Assembly: GCF_000935025.1 (NCBI RefSeq)
Contig: NZ_CP010836.1
Location: 4,030,001 to 4,094,000, forward strand
Direction of reading: 5' to 3'
DNA length: 64,000 nt
Source of the DNA: Sphingomonas hengshuiensis
GTDB lineage: Bacteria; Pseudomonadota; Alphaproteobacteria; Sphingomonadales; Sphingomonadaceae
Part shown: positions 16,029-25,298 of the stretch, piece by piece
Numbering within the stretch: the first letter of the stretch is position 1
Layout of the letters: each line of letters opens with the position of its first letter
Translations under genes and position numbers: made by a program
The notes under the pieces: model-generated
The model's input: only the letters and a program-made list of their open reading frames with translations
The model's database searches: none
What the model was told of the DNA's origin: nothing

Positions 16029-19000
16029 ATGAGCTTTCGCAATATCTCGGCCTGGTGCATCCGCAACCCGGTTCCGCCGATCGTGCTGTTCATCGCGCTG
16101 ACCGTCGCAGGGCTGGTCAGCTTCATGCGGATGGACGTCAACAACGATCCGGATATCGATTTCCCGATCGTCTGGGTCTCGATCAGCCAGCCGGGCGCCG
16201 CGCCCAGCGAGCTGGAGACGCAGATCACCCAGAAGGTCGAAGCTGCGGTCCGCAGCCTTCAGGGGATCGACCAGATCGAATCGACGGTGAGCGAAGGCAA
16301 CGCCCAGACGGTGATCCAGCTCGCGATCGGCACCCCGATCGACCGCGCCGTCACCGATGTGCGCGACGCGATCTCGCAGATTCGCGGCGACCTGCCCGAA
16401 GGCATCCTCGAGCCGCAGGTCGGCCGCGTCGACAGCGCGTCGCAGAACGAAGTCGCCAGCTTTACTGCGCTCGCCACCGACATGACGATCGAAGACCTGA
16501 GCTGGTATGTCGACAACACCGTGGCGAAGGAAATCCTGTCGATCCCCGGCACCTCCGGGGTCAGCCGCAACGGCGGGGTCAATCGCGAAATCCGGGTGAT
16601 CGTCGATCCCGCCAAGCTCCAGGCGCTGGGCATCACTGCCAGCCAGGTCAACCAGCAGCTCCGCGCGGTCAACCTCAACGCCGCGGGCGGCAAGGCAGAG
16701 ATTTCGGGCTCCGAACAATCGGTGCGCGTGCTCGGCAATGCGCGCAATGCCTATGACCTCGGCCAGACCCAGATCGCGCTGAGCGGTGGGCGCACCGTGC
16801 GGCTGGCGGACATCGCGCAGGTGAAGGACCTCTACGCCGAGCAGACTTCGTTCGCGCGGTTCAACGGCCAGCAGGTGCTGACCTTCGACATCAGCCGGGC
16901 CAAGGGCGCCTCCGACGTCAGCATCTATCACGCCGCCGAGGAAAAGCTCGCCGAGCTGGAGAAGCGCTACCCCAAGATCCAGTTCAAGCTGCTGTCGAAC
17001 ACGACCAGCAAATATGCCGAAGCGCAATATCACTCGGCGATCGAGGCGCTGCTCGAAGGGGCCGCGCTGGCGGTGCTGATCGTGTTCCTGTTCCTGCGCG
17101 ACTGGCGCGCGACGATCATCTCGGCGCTGGCGATCCCGCTGTCGGCGATCCCCAGCTTCTGGTTCATGGACCTGATGGGCTTCACTCTCAACCAGATGAC
17201 GCTCCTTGCGCTCAGCCTGGTCGCGGGTGTGCTGGTTGATGACGCGATCGTCGAGATCGAGAATATCGTGCGGCACATGCGGATGGGCAAATCGGCCTAT
17301 CAGGCATCGATCGACGCCGCCGACGAAATCGGGCTGGCGGTGCTCGCCACCACCATGTCGATCGTCGCGGTGTTCCTGCCGGTGGGCCTGATGCCGGGCA
17401 TCTCCGGCCAGTTCTTCAAGAATTTCGGCCTCACCGTCGTCGCCGCGGTGCTGATGAGCCTTGCCGTCGCGCGCATGCTGACGCCGATGATCGCCGCCTA
17501 TTTCCTGAAGGCCCAGGGCCATGCGGAACATGGCGGCGGCTGGCTGATGGACGGCTATATCCGCGTGCTCAAATGGACGATGCTGCATCGCTGGTCGGCG
17601 ATCGTCGGCAGCGCGGTGGCGCTGGGGCTGACGGTGTGGATGTTCATGATCCTGCCGATGACCTTCCAGCCGACGCAGGACCAGGACAGCGTCCAGGCCA
17701 ATATCGAAATGGTGCCCGGCACCACGCTGGAACAGACCGATCGGGTGGTGACCCATGTCGCGCAGATCCTGCGCGAGCAGCCGATCGTGCGCGACGTCTA
17801 TGCCCGCACCTTCGTCGGCAATGGTCGCGTCACCGCGCTGCTGGCCGACAAGCGCGACATGACCAGCGACCAGTTCCAGAAATCGATGGACAAGACGCTG
17901 GCGGCGATCCCCGATGCGCGCGTCACCTTCCGCTCGCAGGGCGGCTGGGGCGGCGGCGGGCGCGACATTTCGATCGTGCTGGGCGGCGAAGACCCCGAAC
18001 TGCTGACCAAGACCGCCAATCAGCTGGTGGGCGAGATGGCCAAGCTCAATACGCTGGTCGCGCCGCGCGTCTCGGGCGATCTCAACCGGCCCGAAATCGT
18101 CATCAAGCCGCGGCTCGATCTTGCCGCCAGCATGGGCGTGACGACGCAGGCGCTAAGCCAGGCGATCCGCATCGCGACGCTGGGCGACATCGACCAGAAC
18201 AGCGCCAAATTCTCGCTGTCCGATCGCCAGATCCCGATCCGCGTGGCGATCGACGAGGATTCGCGTGCGCGCCTGTCCACCATCCAGAACCTGGCGGTGG
18301 CCACCTCCACCGGCGGATCGGTGCCGCTGCGCGTCGTCGCCGATATCAGCTTCGGCGCCGGTCCCACCCGCATCCAGCGCCTGAACCAGCAGCGTCGCCT
18401 GGTGGTGGGCGCCGATCTGGCGGTCGACCCCAAGACCGGCAAGCCGTTCGTCTCGGGCATCGCGATGCAGCAGATCGCCGATCTGCCGCTGATGAAGAAC
18501 CTGCCGATGGGCGTCAGCGAGCTGAAGGTGGGCAGCGCCAAATGGCAGGCGGAGATGATCCAGAACTTCATCATCGCAGTGATTGCAGGCGTGTTCCTGG
18601 TCTTTGCGGTGCTGGTGCTGCTCTATCGCCGCTTCGTCTCGCCGCTGGTCAACATGGGCTCGCTGATGCTGGCGCCGCTGGGCGGGCTGCTTGCGCTGTG
18701 GGCGACGGGCAACCCGGTCTCGCTGCCGGTCTATATCGGCCTGCTGATGCTGCTCGGTATCGTCGCCAAGAACTCGATCCTGCTCGTCGATTTCGCGCTG
18801 GAAGAGATGGAGAAGGGCGTGCCCAAGGTCGCGGCGATCATCGATGCCGGGCACAAGCGCGCGCAGCCGATCGTGATGACCACGGTGGCGATGGTCGCGG
18901 GCATGGTGCCCACTGCGATGGGCGCGGGCGACGCTTCGTGGCGCTCGCCGATGGGGATCACCGTGATCGGCGGGCTGATCCTGTCGACCGTGCTGACGCT

Positions 19001-19175
19001 GCTGATCGTCCCCGCCGCGTTCAGCCTGGCGCTGGGGGTGGAGCAGTGGCTGGGGCCGAAGCTGTCGCGCCGGCTGCTCACCTATCGCCCCGGCGACGAC
19101 GGGCGACTGGTCGCCCCCGTTGCCGGAACGATCGAGCACAAGCCGGGAAGCGACGCACCGCACCCCGCGGAGTGA
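16029..19175 (+). CDS. RND superfamily efflux pump (AcrB/MdtC-like)
   Basis: Proton-driven inner-membrane exporter of 1048 residues. It shows the RND layout: helix 1 after [20 protein letters not shown], a large periplasmic loop with porter segments ([19 protein letters not shown]), helices 2-6 with the proton-relay [18 protein letters not shown] in helix 4, a second periplasmic loop, and a closing bundle including [18 protein letters not shown]. Length and motifs match multidrug HAE-1 type pumps. The substrate cannot be told from sequence. It forms an operon with the adaptor upstream. Confidence 0.94.
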   Translation: MSFRNISAWCIRNPVPPIVLFIALTVAGLVSFMRMDVNNDPDIDFPIVWVSISQPGAAPSELETQITQKVEAAVRSLQGIDQIESTVSEGNAQTVIQLAIGTPIDRAVTDVRDAISQIRGDLPEGILEPQVGRVDSASQNEVASFTALATDMTIEDLSWYVDNTVAKEILSIPGTSGVSRNGGVNREIRVIVDPAKLQALGITASQVNQQLRAVNLNAAGGKAEISGSEQSVRVLGNARNAYDLGQTQIALSGGRTVRLADIAQVKDLYAEQTSFARFNGQQVLTFDISRAKGASDVSIYHAAEEKLAELEKRYPKIQFKLLSNTTSKYAEAQYHSAIEALLEGAALAVLIVFLFLRDWRATIISALAIPLSAIPSFWFMDLMGFTLNQMTLLALSLVAGVLVDDAIVEIENIVRHMRMGKSAYQASIDAADEIGLAVLATTMSIVAVFLPVGLMPGISGQFFKNFGLTVVAAVLMSLAVARMLTPMIAAYFLKAQGHAEHGGGWLMDGYIRVLKWTMLHRWSAIVGSAVALGLTVWMFMILPMTFQPTQDQDSVQANIEMVPGTTLEQTDRVVTHVAQILREQPIVRDVYARTFVGNGRVTALLADKRDMTSDQFQKSMDKTLAAIPDARVTFRSQGGWGGGGRDISIVLGGEDPELLTKTANQLVGEMAKLNTLVAPRVSGDLNRPEIVIKPRLDLAASMGVTTQALSQAIRIATLGDIDQNSAKFSLSDRQIPIRVAIDEDSRARLSTIQNLAVATSTGGSVPLRVVADISFGAGPTRIQRLNQQRRLVVGADLAVDPKTGKPFVSGIAMQQIADLPLMKNLPMGVSELKVGSAKWQAEMIQNFIIAVIAGVFLVFAVLVLLYRRFVSPLVNMGSLMLAPLGGLLALWATGNPVSLPVYIGLLMLLGIVAKNSILLVDFALEEMEKGVPKVAAIIDAGHKRAQPIVMTTVAMVAGMVPTAMGAGDASWRSPMGITVIGGLILSTVLTLLIVPAAFSLALGVEQWLGPKLSRRLLTYRPGDDGRLVAPVAGTIEHKPGSDAPHPAE

Positions 19176-19206
19176 ACTTCCCGCGTTTTGGAGTATTGGG
19201 GAGCGC

Positions 19207-20469
19207 GTGACCCTAGCGCGCGCTCCCCGCCCCATCGAACCCGTCGCCCCCGGGCTGCGCCGCATGCGGCTGGTCGCGACCGGGCTGCTCGTCGCGATGG
19301 CGGCGACCTTCCTCGCCGCGCGCCACTTCGCGCCGCTCCACCCCGCGATCGGCTTTGTCCGCGCCTTTGCCGAGGCGGCGATGGTCGGCGGGCTCGCCGA
19401 CTGGTTCGCGGTGACCGCGCTGTTCCGCCATCCGCTCGGGCTGCCGATCCCGCACACGGCGATCATCCCGCGCAACAAGGATCGCATCGCCGGCACGCTC
19501 GCGGCGTTCCTGCGCGACAATTTCCTCACCGCGCATGTCGTCGCGCGGCGGATGCGCGGCGTCGATGTCGCGCGCGCCGCGGGCCGCTGGCTCGCCAACC
19601 CGCCCGAGGCGAATGGCCGCATCGGCAGCGGCGCGGCGCGGCTCGCGGCCGACATGCTGGAGGCGCTCGACCAGGAGCGGCTGGGCGGCATGGCCAAGGG
19701 CGCGATCGCCGCGCGGCTGCGCGCGATCGAAATCGCGCCGCTGCTGGGCCAGGCGCTGACTGCGGCGATGGCGAACGACCGCCATCTGCCGCTGCTCGAC
19801 GGCATGATCCGCTGGGCATCGCGCACGCTCGCCGCCAACGAGCATCTGATCCGCGACATCGTCCATTCGCGCGCGGGTTCGGTGATGCGCTGGACCGGGC
19901 TCGACGAGACGCTCGCGAACAAGATCATCGAGGGGCTGCACAAGCTGATCACCGAAATGGCGGACGATCCCGCCCACCCCCTGCGCATCCGCGCCGAGGA
20001 AGGGCTGGCCCAGTTCGCGCAGGACCTCCAGGCCAAGCCCGAGCTGCGCGCCAAGGTCGAGGGCTTCAAGGTCGAGATGCTCGAGAACCAGGCGTTCCAG
20101 CATTGGATCGACGGCCTGTGGGAATCGAGCCGCGCCGCGCTGCTCCGGCTGGCGCGCGATCCCGAGCGCGCGCTTGGCGGCAAGCTTGGCGAGGCACTGC
20201 GCCAGTTCGGCGCGACGTTGCAGGACGATGCCCGGCTCGCCGATACGATCAACCGCTTCGCCCGGCGCGCCGCGGTCGGCGCAGCGTCGGATTATGGCGA
20301 CGGCATCGTCCGGCTGGTGTCGGACACGATCCGCGGCTGGGATGCGCGGACCGTGACCGGGCGGCTGGAGAATGCAGTCGGCCGCGACCTGCAATATATC
20401 CGAGTCAACGGCACCTTGGTCGGCGGGCTCGTCGGCGTGGCGATCCACGCCGTCGACACCCTGCTCTGA
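19207..20469 (+). CDS. DUF445 (YjiN-type) membrane protein
   Basis: A 420-residue DUF445 protein. An N-terminal hydrophobic helix (about 18-38) and AFAEAAMVGGLADWFAVTALFRHP, a family hallmark, are followed by a long helical region and a C-terminal hydrophobic segment ending LVGGLVGVAIHAVDTLL. Function is unknown in all bacteria. The start is a GTG at 19207 with GGGGAG just upstream, 31 bases after the RND pump stop, so it may be read through from that operon. It converges on the flavin-type gene after seven bases. Confidence 0.85.
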   Translation: MTLARAPRPIEPVAPGLRRMRLVATGLLVAMAATFLAARHFAPLHPAIGFVRAFAEAAMVGGLADWFAVTALFRHPLGLPIPHTAIIPRNKDRIAGTLAAFLRDNFLTAHVVARRMRGVDVARAAGRWLANPPEANGRIGSGAARLAADMLEALDQERLGGMAKGAIAARLRAIEIAPLLGQALTAAMANDRHLPLLDGMIRWASRTLAANEHLIRDIVHSRAGSVMRWTGLDETLANKIIEGLHKLITEMADDPAHPLRIRAEEGLAQFAQDLQAKPELRAKVEGFKVEMLENQAFQHWIDGLWESSRAALLRLARDPERALGGKLGEALRQFGATLQDDARLADTINRFARRAAVGAASDYGDGIVRLVSDTIRGWDARTVTGRLENAVGRDLQYIRVNGTLVGGLVGVAIHAVDTLL

Positions 20470-20476
20470 TCGGCGC

Positions 20477-20947
20477 TCAGCCGGTCGCCGTCGCCACCGT
20501 GTCGGGGTTCGCACCCGCCAGCACCAGGTCGCCCTGATCCTCGCCATCCCAATAATGCGCGCGGTCGCCATGGACATGGATGAGCGTCAGCCCCGGCGTG
20601 TCGACGCCCTGTTCGAACCACCGCTCCAGGTCGGGATTCCAATGCGCCTCGAACTGCGCCTTGTCGCGGATCAGCTCGGCATGACCCTCGATCGACACGA
20701 ACACCGGCTTCATCCCCAGCAGCCCGGCCTTGCCCTGAAAGCCCAGCCCGACGACCGGATTGGCTTCGATATCGGCGACCAGCCTGGTGTCGGCGCTGGT
20801 GAAGAACCAATTGTCGCCGTCATAGGCGACGTCGCGGTTGTTGCTCATCGGGCGCGCGGCGATCGTGCCGCCCTCGCTGTGCGTGGAGAGCATCGCGAAA
20901 TCGATGTCCTTCATCATTTCGGCGATATCGACGAGAGTCTTGGGCAT
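20477..20947 (-). CDS. Pyridoxamine 5'-phosphate oxidase-like general stress protein
   Basis: A 156-residue split-barrel flavin-binding protein of the general stress protein 26 type, distinct from true PdxH. Seen are TLVDIAEMMKDIDFAMLSTH, ARPMSNNRDVAYDGDNWFFT and a C-terminal HVHGDRAHYWDGED. Such proteins bind FMN or FAD and have no firmly known substrate. The ATG at 20947 is preceded by AGGAGA; an upstream in-frame start is less likely. It stands alone on the minus strand. Confidence 0.86.
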   Translation of the reverse strand: MPKTLVDIAEMMKDIDFAMLSTHSEGGTIAARPMSNNRDVAYDGDNWFFTSADTRLVADIEANPVVGLGFQGKAGLLGMKPVFVSIEGHAELIRDKAQFEAHWNPDLERWFEQGVDTPGLTLIHVHGDRAHYWDGEDQGDLVLAGANPDTVATATG

Positions 20948-21001
20948 CGGATGTCTCCTGTTGGCGAGCCACCCCAACGAACCCCGCGCCGCTTGGCTCC
21001 G

Positions 21002-21673
21002 TCAGCGCCAGTCGAGCACCGGCCACCCCCGCACGGCGGCCATCGCCAGCAGCGGTCCGTGCGCGTTCACTGCGAACGGCTCGTCGGCCCATTCGAGCAG
21101 CGGCGCGTCCGAGACATGGTCCGAATAGGCGCGGATATGCTGGCCCGCCCGGTCGATGTCGAATTCCGACATCCAATCCTCGATCATGCGGAGCTTTACG
21201 GGGCCGTAACAGTTATGCCCGTCGATGAGAGACAAAATCCTGCCCTGCCCGTCGCGCCGCGCCCGGGTCGCGATCACGTCGTCAAACCCCAGCCGACGCG
21301 CGATCGCGCCAGCATAATAGCCATGCGAGGCCGTCGCCATCACCAGCCGGTATCCCGCGGCACGATCGGCAGCGATCCGGTCGCGCGCGCCCTGCAGCAC
21401 GCCCGTCCCGGCCTCGGCCTCGGCAAAGCTCTCGGCCAGCCGCTCGAGCGCGGCGGGGGTGAGCGCGCTCCCCAGCAACAGCCGCTGCGCGATCTGCTTG
21501 AGCCGCGCGCGGTCGATCAGCCGCGCCGCATAGCCGATCCCCGCCAACCCGACGACAGGCAGCAGTGCCAGCCGCCACGCCGCATGCATCCGCGCGGCGT
21601 GCAGCAGGAACCGCGTCCAGGTCGGCGCCGCGGTGATCGTCTTGTCCATGTCGTAAATCGCGAGGTGCTGCAT
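21002..21673 (-). CDS. HAD-superfamily subfamily IB phosphatase
   Basis: A 223-residue HAD hydrolase. Motif I is DMDKTIT at residues 8-14 (nucleophile and acid/base aspartates), motif II lies in VMATASHGYYA, and motifs III/IV in AYSDHVSDAPLLEWAD. The C1-type cap between them makes it of the IB family (phosphoserine phosphatase-like; some members act on lysophospholipid phosphates). A hydrophobic segment near residues 35-50 suggests membrane association. It is divergent from mlaE, which with family precedent hints at a role in phospholipid metabolism, but this is inference. Confidence 0.85.
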   Translation of the reverse strand: MQHLAIYDMDKTITAAPTWTRFLLHAARMHAAWRLALLPVVGLAGIGYAARLIDRARLKQIAQRLLLGSALTPAALERLAESFAEAEAGTGVLQGARDRIAADRAAGYRLVMATASHGYYAGAIARRLGFDDVIATRARRDGQGRILSLIDGHNCYGPVKLRMIEDWMSEFDIDRAGQHIRAYSDHVSDAPLLEWADEPFAVNAHGPLLAMAAVRGWPVLDWR

Positions 21674-21755
21674 TGCGACATTTAGGACCAGCGCACGCCA
21701 CGGGACCAGAGCGAATCCTTGCCGTGGCGCGCGGAATCGCGGAAAGGTGCCGCGC

Positions 21756-22865
21756 ATGAAGGGAAGCGCCGACTTCGAGAAGATCGATTCCGACGGAAGC
21801 GCCACGCTGCGCTTCACCGGAAACCTGTCGCTGGCGTGCCTGCACGACCTGCCCCAGCGGCTCAACGCCGTCGAGGGCAAGATCGACCGGCTCGACATGC
21901 GCGATGTCGAGCGGATCGACACGGTCGGCGCCTGGCTGATCCACCGTTTCGCGCGCGACCATGAGTCGCAGATCGAAGGGCTTCAGCCCGACGAACAGAA
22001 TCTGGTCGAACAGGTCGCGGCCGCTGAACGCCCGATTGAGTTGCCTCGCCGCCCAGTCTCGCCGTTCACGCGCGTGCTGGGCGAAGTGGGCGCCGCCGTG
22101 GCGACTGCCGGGCATACCATGTACGGGCTGCTGGGGTTTCTCGGCGCGACGCTAATCGCCTTCTGGAACGTCGCCACCCATCCGCGCCGCTTCCGCTTCA
22201 ACGCGACCGTCCAGCGCTTCGAAGTCGTCGGAGTCTCGGCGCTCGGCATTATCGGGCTGATGAGTTTCCTGATCGGCATCGTCATCGCGCAGCAGGGCGC
22301 GGTGCAGCTTCGCCAGTTCGGGGCGGAGGTCTATACGATCAACCTGGTCGGGCGGCTGACGCTGCGCGAACTGGGTGTGCTGATGACCGCGATCATGGTT
22401 GCCGGGCGCTCGGGCTCGGCCTTTGCCGCGCAGATCGGCACGATGAAGCTGACCGAGGAAATCGATGCGATGCGCACGATCGGCGTCTCCCCGATGGAGG
22501 CGCTGGTCGTACCGCGCACGCTGGCGGTGGTGCTGATGATGCCGCTGCTGGGCTTTTACGCGTCGCTGATTTCGATTCTGGGGGGCTGTCTGCTGTGCTG
22601 GATCAGCCTCGACATTCCGCCGGTTACCTTCATCCAGCGTATCCGCGAAGTCGTGCCCCTGACCGATTTGTGGGTGGGGTTGGTCAAGGCGCCGGTGTTC
22701 GGGCTGATCATCGCGATCTCGGGTTGTTTCCAGGGGATGCAGGTCGAAGCCGATGCCGAGCAGGTCGGCCACCGCACCACCGTCGCGGTGGTGCAGGCGA
22801 TCTTCCTCGTCATCGTGCTCGACGCCTTTTTCGCGGTGTTTTTCAGCGAAGTGGGCTGGATATGA
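21756..22865 (+). CDS. mlaE: Mla-type lipid transport permease with STAS domain
   Basis: Permease of the Mla ABC transporter, which moves phospholipids between outer and inner membrane. The 369-residue protein carries an N-terminal STAS-like domain of about 90 residues (in E. coli this is the separate MlaB) fused to the MlaE permease (about 110-369, five membrane segments, QQGAVQLRQFGAEVY, LGVLMTAIMVAGRSGSAFAAQIGTM, ISGCFQGMQVEADAEQVG). The ATG at 21756 follows an AAAGG site. It overlaps the ATPase gene by ATGA. Confidence 0.93.
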   Translation: MKGSADFEKIDSDGSATLRFTGNLSLACLHDLPQRLNAVEGKIDRLDMRDVERIDTVGAWLIHRFARDHESQIEGLQPDEQNLVEQVAAAERPIELPRRPVSPFTRVLGEVGAAVATAGHTMYGLLGFLGATLIAFWNVATHPRRFRFNATVQRFEVVGVSALGIIGLMSFLIGIVIAQQGAVQLRQFGAEVYTINLVGRLTLRELGVLMTAIMVAGRSGSAFAAQIGTMKLTEEIDAMRTIGVSPMEALVVPRTLAVVLMMPLLGFYASLISILGGCLLCWISLDIPPVTFIQRIREVVPLTDLWVGLVKAPVFGLIIAISGCFQGMQVEADAEQVGHRTTVAVVQAIFLVIVLDAFFAVFFSEVGWI

Positions 22866-23668
22866 TGGCGCGCCGCGAACGCGAGGAAATTGTCATTTCG
22901 GTGCGCGGGCTGCGCAACGGATTCGGCGACCAGATTGTCCATGACGGCCTCGACCTCGACGTGCGCCGGGGCGAAATCCTGGGCGTGGTCGGCGGATCGG
23001 GCACCGGCAAGTCGGTGCTGATGCGATCGATCGTGGGCTTGCAGACTCCGCTGGCGGGCGAAATCCAGGTGTTCGGCGAGAACACGATCGGGCGCGAGGA
23101 GACCGAGGCGATTGCGATCCGCAAGCGCTGGGGCGTGTTGTTCCAGGGCGGGGCGCTGTTCTCGACGCTGACCGTGTCGGAGAATGTCCAGGTCCCGATC
23201 AAGGAATTCTATCCCAGGATCGACGCCGCGCTGCTCCAGGAGATCGCGGCGTATAAGGTCGTGATGAGCGGGCTTTCGCCCGATGCTGGCCCCAAATATC
23301 CGGCCGAGCTTTCGGGCGGCATGAAGAAGCGCGCCGGGCTCGCCCGTGCGCTCGCGCTCGATCCCGAGTTGCTGTTCCTCGATGAGCCCACTGCGGGGCT
23401 CGATCCGATCGGGGCGGCGGCGTTCGACGAGCTGACGGCCTCGCTCCAGAAGACGCTGGGGCTGACCGTGTTCTTGATCACCCATGATCTGGATACGCTC
23501 TACGCGATCTGCGATCGGGTCGCGGTGCTCGCCGACAAACGCGTGATTGCCGTGGGAACCATCGACGAGTTGCTCGCGCTGGACCATCCGTGGATCCAGG
23601 AATATTTCAACGGACCGCGCGGACGCGCCGCGGTTGCCAGCGCCGAGCGGGCGCAACCAAGGACATGA
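22862..23668 (+). CDS. mlaF: Mla-type lipid transport ATP-binding protein
   Basis: Cytoplasmic ATPase of the same transporter, 268 residues. Walker A is GGSGTGKS at 44-51, the signature is LSGGMKKRAGLARAL, Walker B is LLFLDEPTAGLDP and the switch histidine is in ITHDLDTLY. The first ATG overlaps the mlaE stop. The chain lacks the long C-terminal extension that contacts MlaB in E. coli, consistent with the STAS domain being fused to the permease here. Confidence 0.94.
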   Translation: MMARREREEIVISVRGLRNGFGDQIVHDGLDLDVRRGEILGVVGGSGTGKSVLMRSIVGLQTPLAGEIQVFGENTIGREETEAIAIRKRWGVLFQGGALFSTLTVSENVQVPIKEFYPRIDAALLQEIAAYKVVMSGLSPDAGPKYPAELSGGMKKRAGLARALALDPELLFLDEPTAGLDPIGAAAFDELTASLQKTLGLTVFLITHDLDTLYAICDRVAVLADKRVIAVGTIDELLALDHPWIQEYFNGPRGRAAVASAERAQPRT

Positions 23669-23675
23669 GGCCCTG

Positions 23676-24644
23676 ATGGAAACGCGATCGAACCATGTCC
23701 TCGTGGGCGCCGTGGTGCTCATCCTCCTGGCGGTGCTGGCGCTGTTCATCGTCTGGCTGGCGCAGCTGAGCGGCGGCAACGACCGCGAATATGATATTTT
23801 CTACAAGCAATCGGTCGACGGGCTGAGCGCAGGATCGCAGGTGACCTTCTCCGGCGTGCCCTCGGGGCAGGTCAAGGAAATCGCGTTCTGGCAACCCGAT
23901 CCCAGCCTTGTCCGGGTGCGGATCAGCGTGAAGCCCGAGGTGCCGATCCTGGAGGGTACGACGGCGTCGATCCAGGGCAGCTTCACCGGGCCGAGCTCGG
24001 TTCAGCTTGACGGCGCGACCAAGGGTGCCCCGCCGATCGAGTGCCCGCGCGAACGTCCCCGCGCGGCGTGTCCGCTGGGGGTGCCGGTGATCCCGACCAA
24101 GACCGGCGGACTGGGCGCGCTGCTCAGCTCGGCGCCGCGCCTGCTGGAGCGGATTTCGACGCTGACCGAGCGTCTCGGCACGTTGCTCGATGACAAGAAC
24201 CAGGCGTCGATCTCTGGAATATTGTCCAATACCAACAGGTTGACTAAATCTCTCGCCGATCGCGGGCCGGAGATTGCGGCAACGCTGGCGGAAACGCGCA
24301 CCGCGATTCAGCAGTTCGGCAACGCGACCGAACAGATCGGCACGCTGGCGGCGACGACCAACGGCGTCCTGTCCGACGACGTGCGGCCCACGATCGCCAA
24401 CCTCAACCGCACGATCGCATCGGCGCGCAAGAGTATGGAAACGCTCGACGCGACGATCGGCGACGCGCGACCGGGCGTCCAGATGCTGAGCAAGAAGACG
24501 ATCCCCGAGATCGGCCAGCTGGTCCAGGACCTGCGCGTGATGTCGACATCGCTCGCGTCGGTCGCCGAGAAGCTCGATCAGGGCGGCGCATCCAGCCTGG
24601 TCGGGTCGCCCAAGCTGCCCGACTATAAGCCCAGCAAAAAGTGA
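23676..24644 (+). CDS. mlaD: MlaD-type MCE domain protein
   Basis: Inner-membrane anchored MCE protein that forms the periplasmic lipid channel of the transporter. It has one N-terminal helix (about 7-29), one MCE domain (about 40-115: YDIFYKQSVDGLSAGSQVTFSGVPSGQV) and a long C-terminal helical tail (about 150-300) rich in Thr/Ala/Leu with coiled-coil character. At 322 residues it is longer than E. coli MlaD (about 180), as in other alphaproteobacteria, where the tail may span the periplasm. Seven bases after mlaF. Confidence 0.92.
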   Translation: METRSNHVLVGAVVLILLAVLALFIVWLAQLSGGNDREYDIFYKQSVDGLSAGSQVTFSGVPSGQVKEIAFWQPDPSLVRVRISVKPEVPILEGTTASIQGSFTGPSSVQLDGATKGAPPIECPRERPRAACPLGVPVIPTKTGGLGALLSSAPRLLERISTLTERLGTLLDDKNQASISGILSNTNRLTKSLADRGPEIAATLAETRTAIQQFGNATEQIGTLAATTNGVLSDDVRPTIANLNRTIASARKSMETLDATIGDARPGVQMLSKKTIPEIGQLVQDLRVMSTSLASVAEKLDQGGASSLVGSPKLPDYKPSKK

Positions 24645-24652
24645 GGATATCG

Positions 24653-25231
24653 ATGAAGACGCTCGCCCTCCTCCTCGCCATCCCGCTGGCCGGATGCATC
24701 TCGATCGGCGCGAAGGCGCCCGAGGCGCTGCTGACGCTGTCGCCGGACACCCCTGTAGCGGTCGGCGAATCGCAACGGTCGAACGTTGCGGCGACGATCA
24801 CGATCGCCGTGCCGTCGGTGCCGCAGGAATTGTCGTCGTCGCGCATCCCGGTCCATGCCAATGGCACCGCAATCGCCTTTGTGAAGGACGCCCAATGGGT
24901 CGAGCGCCCGTCGCAGCTCTTCGCGCGGCTGCTGTCCGACACCGTCACGTCGCGCACGGGGCGGCTGGTGTTGAGCAGCCGCCAGTCGATGCTCGATCCC
25001 GGCGCCTATCTTATGGGCGACCTTCGTCACTTTGGCGTCGAGGAATCGACGCGCGAGGCGGTCGTAACCTATGACGCTGCGCTGATCCGCGGCTCGGAAA
25101 AGGTGATCGAGAAGCGTCGTTTCGAGGCGCGCGTCCCCGTCGCGGCGATCGAGGCCGCCCCGGTCAGCATCGCGCTCAACCAGGCGGCGAACCAGGTCGC
25201 GACGCAGGTCGCCGACTGGGTCGGTCGATAG
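24653..25231 (+). CDS. ABC-type transport auxiliary lipoprotein (PqiC-like)
   Basis: A 192-residue lipoprotein: signal peptide with lipobox LAGC (Cys at residue 14), then an ABC-transport auxiliary domain (DUF330/PqiC-like) with VPQELSSSRIPV and WVERPSQLFARLL. In related systems this outer-membrane lipoprotein completes the MCE conduit. The ATG at 24653 has GAGGA five bases away and lies eight bases after mlaD, so it is the fourth gene of the mla operon. Confidence 0.88.
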   Translation: MKTLALLLAIPLAGCISIGAKAPEALLTLSPDTPVAVGESQRSNVAATITIAVPSVPQELSSSRIPVHANGTAIAFVKDAQWVERPSQLFARLLSDTVTSRTGRLVLSSRQSMLDPGAYLMGDLRHFGVEESTREAVVTYDAALIRGSEKVIEKRRFEARVPVAAIEAAPVSIALNQAANQVATQVADWVGR

Positions 25232-25298
25232 GCCTTGCCGCCACGCCCCGCCGCCTGCGCGATGGCGTGGCGCGCGACAATCTGTTAGCGCGAAGGAC

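Noticed and set aside
18153-20252. A 699-codon open frame on the minus strand
   Set aside because: Opposite to the RND pump and DUF445 genes; no domains, typical shadow composition.
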